Shown: positions 62,270 through 64,000 of the stretch, one piece after another
Position numbering within the stretch: position 1 is the first letter of the stretch
Layout of the letters: every line of letters begins with the position of its first letter
NCBI RefSeq assembly: GCF_014750685.1
Contig: NZ_JAAXGE010000005.1
Location: 434,001 to 498,000 of the forward strand
Length of the DNA: 64,000 bases
Direction of reading: 5' to 3'
From: Bacteroides sp. GM023
GTDB taxonomy: Bacteria > Bacteroidota > Bacteroidia > Bacteroidales > Bacteroidaceae
The notes under the pieces: generated by a model
The model's input: the letters and a program-made list of their open reading frames with translations, nothing else
Told to the model about the DNA's origin: nothing
The model's database searches: none
Program-made: the position numbers and the translations under genes

Positions 62270-63541
62270 ATGAAAATCTTTTTGAAAAATATTTACTATG
62301 TTTTGGGCTTATTTATCATTATTGCCTGTTCGGATGATAATGTAAATAACTTCAGTCCTGTACCTTATCCAGATGAAGTTGCGAAACCTGATCCTGACCC
62401 TGAACCAGATTCTGGGCCGGTATGGGAAATTACTTCTCCGACAATTACTGTATTTAATTCAAAAGCAAGCAATGATGTGTCCTATCGTGTTCCTGCAGTT
62501 GCAGTTACAAAGAAAGGCAGTATACTCGTATTCTGTGAAGCTCGCTATGGAACTTGGCAAGATAAAGCTAGCCGAACAGATATTCTGATGAAGCGTAGTA
62601 CTGATAGGGGAGTAACATGGACTGAAAAGAATTTAACTGTTCAAGCTACTTCTTCAAGATTGTCATATATGGATCCGACTGTAGTTGTTGATCAGGTCAC
62701 AGGTAAAATCTTTTTGTTTACCTCTTTATGGGATGCTATGGGTAAAGAGTCTGCTAAGCAAGGTTATAATAATAGAGCTATCATGTATATTTCAGAAGAT
62801 GATGGATTGACTTGGGCAAGAAAGGATCTGACTGATGAGGTTACAATTGGTATCTTTAGCGGTGCAACAAGAATGATTGGCAGCTTCGGTCCCGGTTCAG
62901 GAGTGCAAATGTTATCGAGTGAGCAATACAAGAATCGTTTGATTGTTCCCATACGTACTTTTAAAGTGAATGAAGATGCCGGAACCGTTTCAAATGGTGG
63001 AAATACAGCAATGTGGTCGGATGATAGCGGAATAACATGGGAAACCGGCCAACCTAATAAATCCGGTGAATGGACCGTAACAGAAGCTCCGGATGGTGCT
63101 CTGATTGGAAATATCCGTTATAAAGGATACCGCCAAAATTATGTAAGTAGAGATGGTGGAGCCAAATGGCCTTCTTTTGCAGATTATGCTCCGACAGCAT
63201 TACCTACTCCTGCTGATGGCTGTGCAGGGAGTGTTGCTGTAAAGGATGACTGGCTGTATTATTGTGGCCCGAAAGGAATTACCGAAACAGGAGCTCATGA
63301 TGATCGAGGTATATTGTACTTGGCTAAAGCTAAATTCTTTGGTGGTCATTCACATACCTTCGAACCGGCAGATCAAATGGTACTTTATGATAAAGCGGCA
63401 GGATATACATGCATGGCGTTTCTACCTGATGGTGATATGGTCATTGTTGCCGAGCTTGGTGATGAACCGGGATTTCAAAAACTGTCAATTCGTCCGGCCG
63501 GATGGATGAGATTGGAATTGTTTATATTATCTACTAAATAA
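62270..63541 (+). CDS. GH33 exo-alpha-sialidase, surface lipoprotein type
   Basis: Second sialidase, 423 residues. Lipobox IIIAC (Cys20), followed by acidic SDDN, a surface-export-like signal, and a proline/aspartate-rich linker (about 38-50). Arginine-triad start at Arg73 in SYRVPA; Asp boxes STDRGVTW, SEDDGLTW and SDDSGITW, plus YVSRDGGAKW; nucleophile region DKAAGYTCMAF. It is similar to the preceding sialidase and starts ten bases after it. A likely reading is a pair, one on the surface and one in the periplasm, acting on large and small glycans. Confidence 0.92.
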   Translation: MKIFLKNIYYVLGLFIIIACSDDNVNNFSPVPYPDEVAKPDPDPEPDSGPVWEITSPTITVFNSKASNDVSYRVPAVAVTKKGSILVFCEARYGTWQDKASRTDILMKRSTDRGVTWTEKNLTVQATSSRLSYMDPTVVVDQVTGKIFLFTSLWDAMGKESAKQGYNNRAIMYISEDDGLTWARKDLTDEVTIGIFSGATRMIGSFGPGSGVQMLSSEQYKNRLIVPIRTFKVNEDAGTVSNGGNTAMWSDDSGITWETGQPNKSGEWTVTEAPDGALIGNIRYKGYRQNYVSRDGGAKWPSFADYAPTALPTPADGCAGSVAVKDDWLYYCGPKGITETGAHDDRGILYLAKAKFFGGHSHTFEPADQMVLYDKAAGYTCMAFLPDGDMVIVAELGDEPGFQKLSIRPAGWMRLELFILSTK

Positions 63542-63551
63542 CCTCTTTAAT

Positions 63552-64000
63552 ATGAGAAAAATACATTTAAAGTGCTGCCGGAAGGTAATTTTCATGGCAG
63601 TAGCCATACTTTGCTCCATTGGCAGTATGTATGCGCAAGTCGGGCAGACGGTAAATGGCATTGTAAAAGATGCTGCGGGAGAACCTTTGATTGGTGTCTC
63701 TGTATTGGAAGTGGGCACATCCAATGGTGCTATTACAGATTTAGATGGAAAATATGCACTAACATTGACGAAGAGTAAATCAGTTCTTGCTTTTTCATAC
63801 ATAGGTTATGTTCAGCAGAATATTTCAGTGGATGGACGTAAGAATATTATGGTAGTGATGAAAGATGATGCTATAGGTTTACAGGAAGTTATTGTCACAG
63901 GTTATGGCAAGACTGTTACTAAGGATAAACTGACTGCTGCTATTTCCAAAGTGTCTTCTGAAGTTTTGGAAAAAGGGGTGCGTTCCAATCCGTTGACAGC
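63552..64000 (+). CDS. SusC-like TonB-dependent receptor, 3' end outside window
   Basis: Start of an outer-membrane oligosaccharide importer. Signal peptide cut near SMYAQ (residue 29), carboxypeptidase-regulatory-like domain (about 33-105) with VNGIVKDAAGEPLIGVSV and ITDLDGKYAL, then the SusC hallmark QEVIVTGYGK at 111-120 that begins the plug. 149 codons are inside the window; the full protein is usually about 1000 residues. It starts ten bases after the second sialidase, so it is in the same transcript and probably imports sialylated or desialylated glycans with a SusD partner to the right. Confidence 0.93.
   Translation, partial: MRKIHLKCCRKVIFMAVAILCSIGSMYAQVGQTVNGIVKDAAGEPLIGVSVLEVGTSNGAITDLDGKYALTLTKSKSVLAFSYIGYVQQNISVDGRKNIMVVMKDDAIGLQEVIVTGYGKTVTKDKLTAAISKVSSEVLEKGVRSNPLT

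Overview
The window looks like a chromosome segment of a gut Bacteroides species. The evidence is a hybrid two-component regulator beside arabinan-degrading enzymes, a SusC-like receptor, FimB/Mfa2-type fimbrial proteins, and about twenty exact copies of the Bacteroidetes -7 promoter element TAnnTTTG, several with a TTTG -33 box about 20 bp upstream. I cannot name the species. From memory, the left part follows the gene order of the B. thetaiotaomicron arabinan locus (regulator, GH43, GH51, GH43, galK, transporter, galM). No transposase, integrase, CRISPR array or rRNA was seen.

Layout. (1) 1-8557: the 5' part of a hybrid two-component regulator (minus strand), then divergently GH43-GH51-GH43, an arabinan set, with a candidate regulator-binding direct repeat between them. 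(2) 8692-12375, minus strand: galM, a glucose/galactose transporter and galK. (3) 12694-22351: a seven-gene type V fimbria operon (stalk-like pilin, FimB/Mfa2 anchor, three larger accessory or tip subunits, DUF3575 and DUF3868/OmpA/TPR proteins). (4) 22492-26465: manA, a repeat-rich non-coding stretch, a YtxH/holin-like/small-protein trio, an SDR enzyme and a SPOR lipoprotein. (5) 26718-34325: a sulfonation operon (cysQ, SLC13 permease, cysC, cysD, cysN, sulfotransferase, secreted PCMD-like protein). (6) 34641-42394: OmpA porin, ruvX, def, a TPR protein, thrS, infC, rpmI, rplT. (7) 42555-42740: a structured RNA downstream of rplT, matching the Bacteroidales-1/6S-like RNA in position and fold. 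(8) 42753-55054: EFR1 flavodoxin-ferredoxin, xpt, iorA-iorB-paaK, mltG, a secreted nuclease, a tandem SGNH esterase, queH and a DUF3352 protein. (9) 55164-55236: tRNA-Thr(CGT). (10) 55458-64000: a sialic acid locus with a divergent ROK regulator, a NanQ-like anomerase, transporter, lyase, AGE-type epimerase, two sialidases and the start of a SusC-like receptor that runs off the window.

How it fits together. The two ends are glycan-use systems. The left one releases arabinose from arabinan and sits beside genes that take galactose into metabolism. The right one frees sialic acid from host glycans, imports it, and converts it via ManNAc to GlcNAc. The middle sulfonation operon makes PAPS from sulfate, contains a sulfotransferase and a PAP phosphatase, and lacks any sulfate-reduction gene, so it looks dedicated to sulfating an acceptor. 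The fimbrial operon carries a shared basic cleavage-type motif in four of its lipoproteins and a lectin-like C-terminus on one. The strongest items for follow-up are the fimbrial operon, the sulfonation operon with its unexplained secreted partner, the RNA after rplT, the 270-bp inverted-repeat island at 23683-23952, and the twin promoters of the sialic acid locus.
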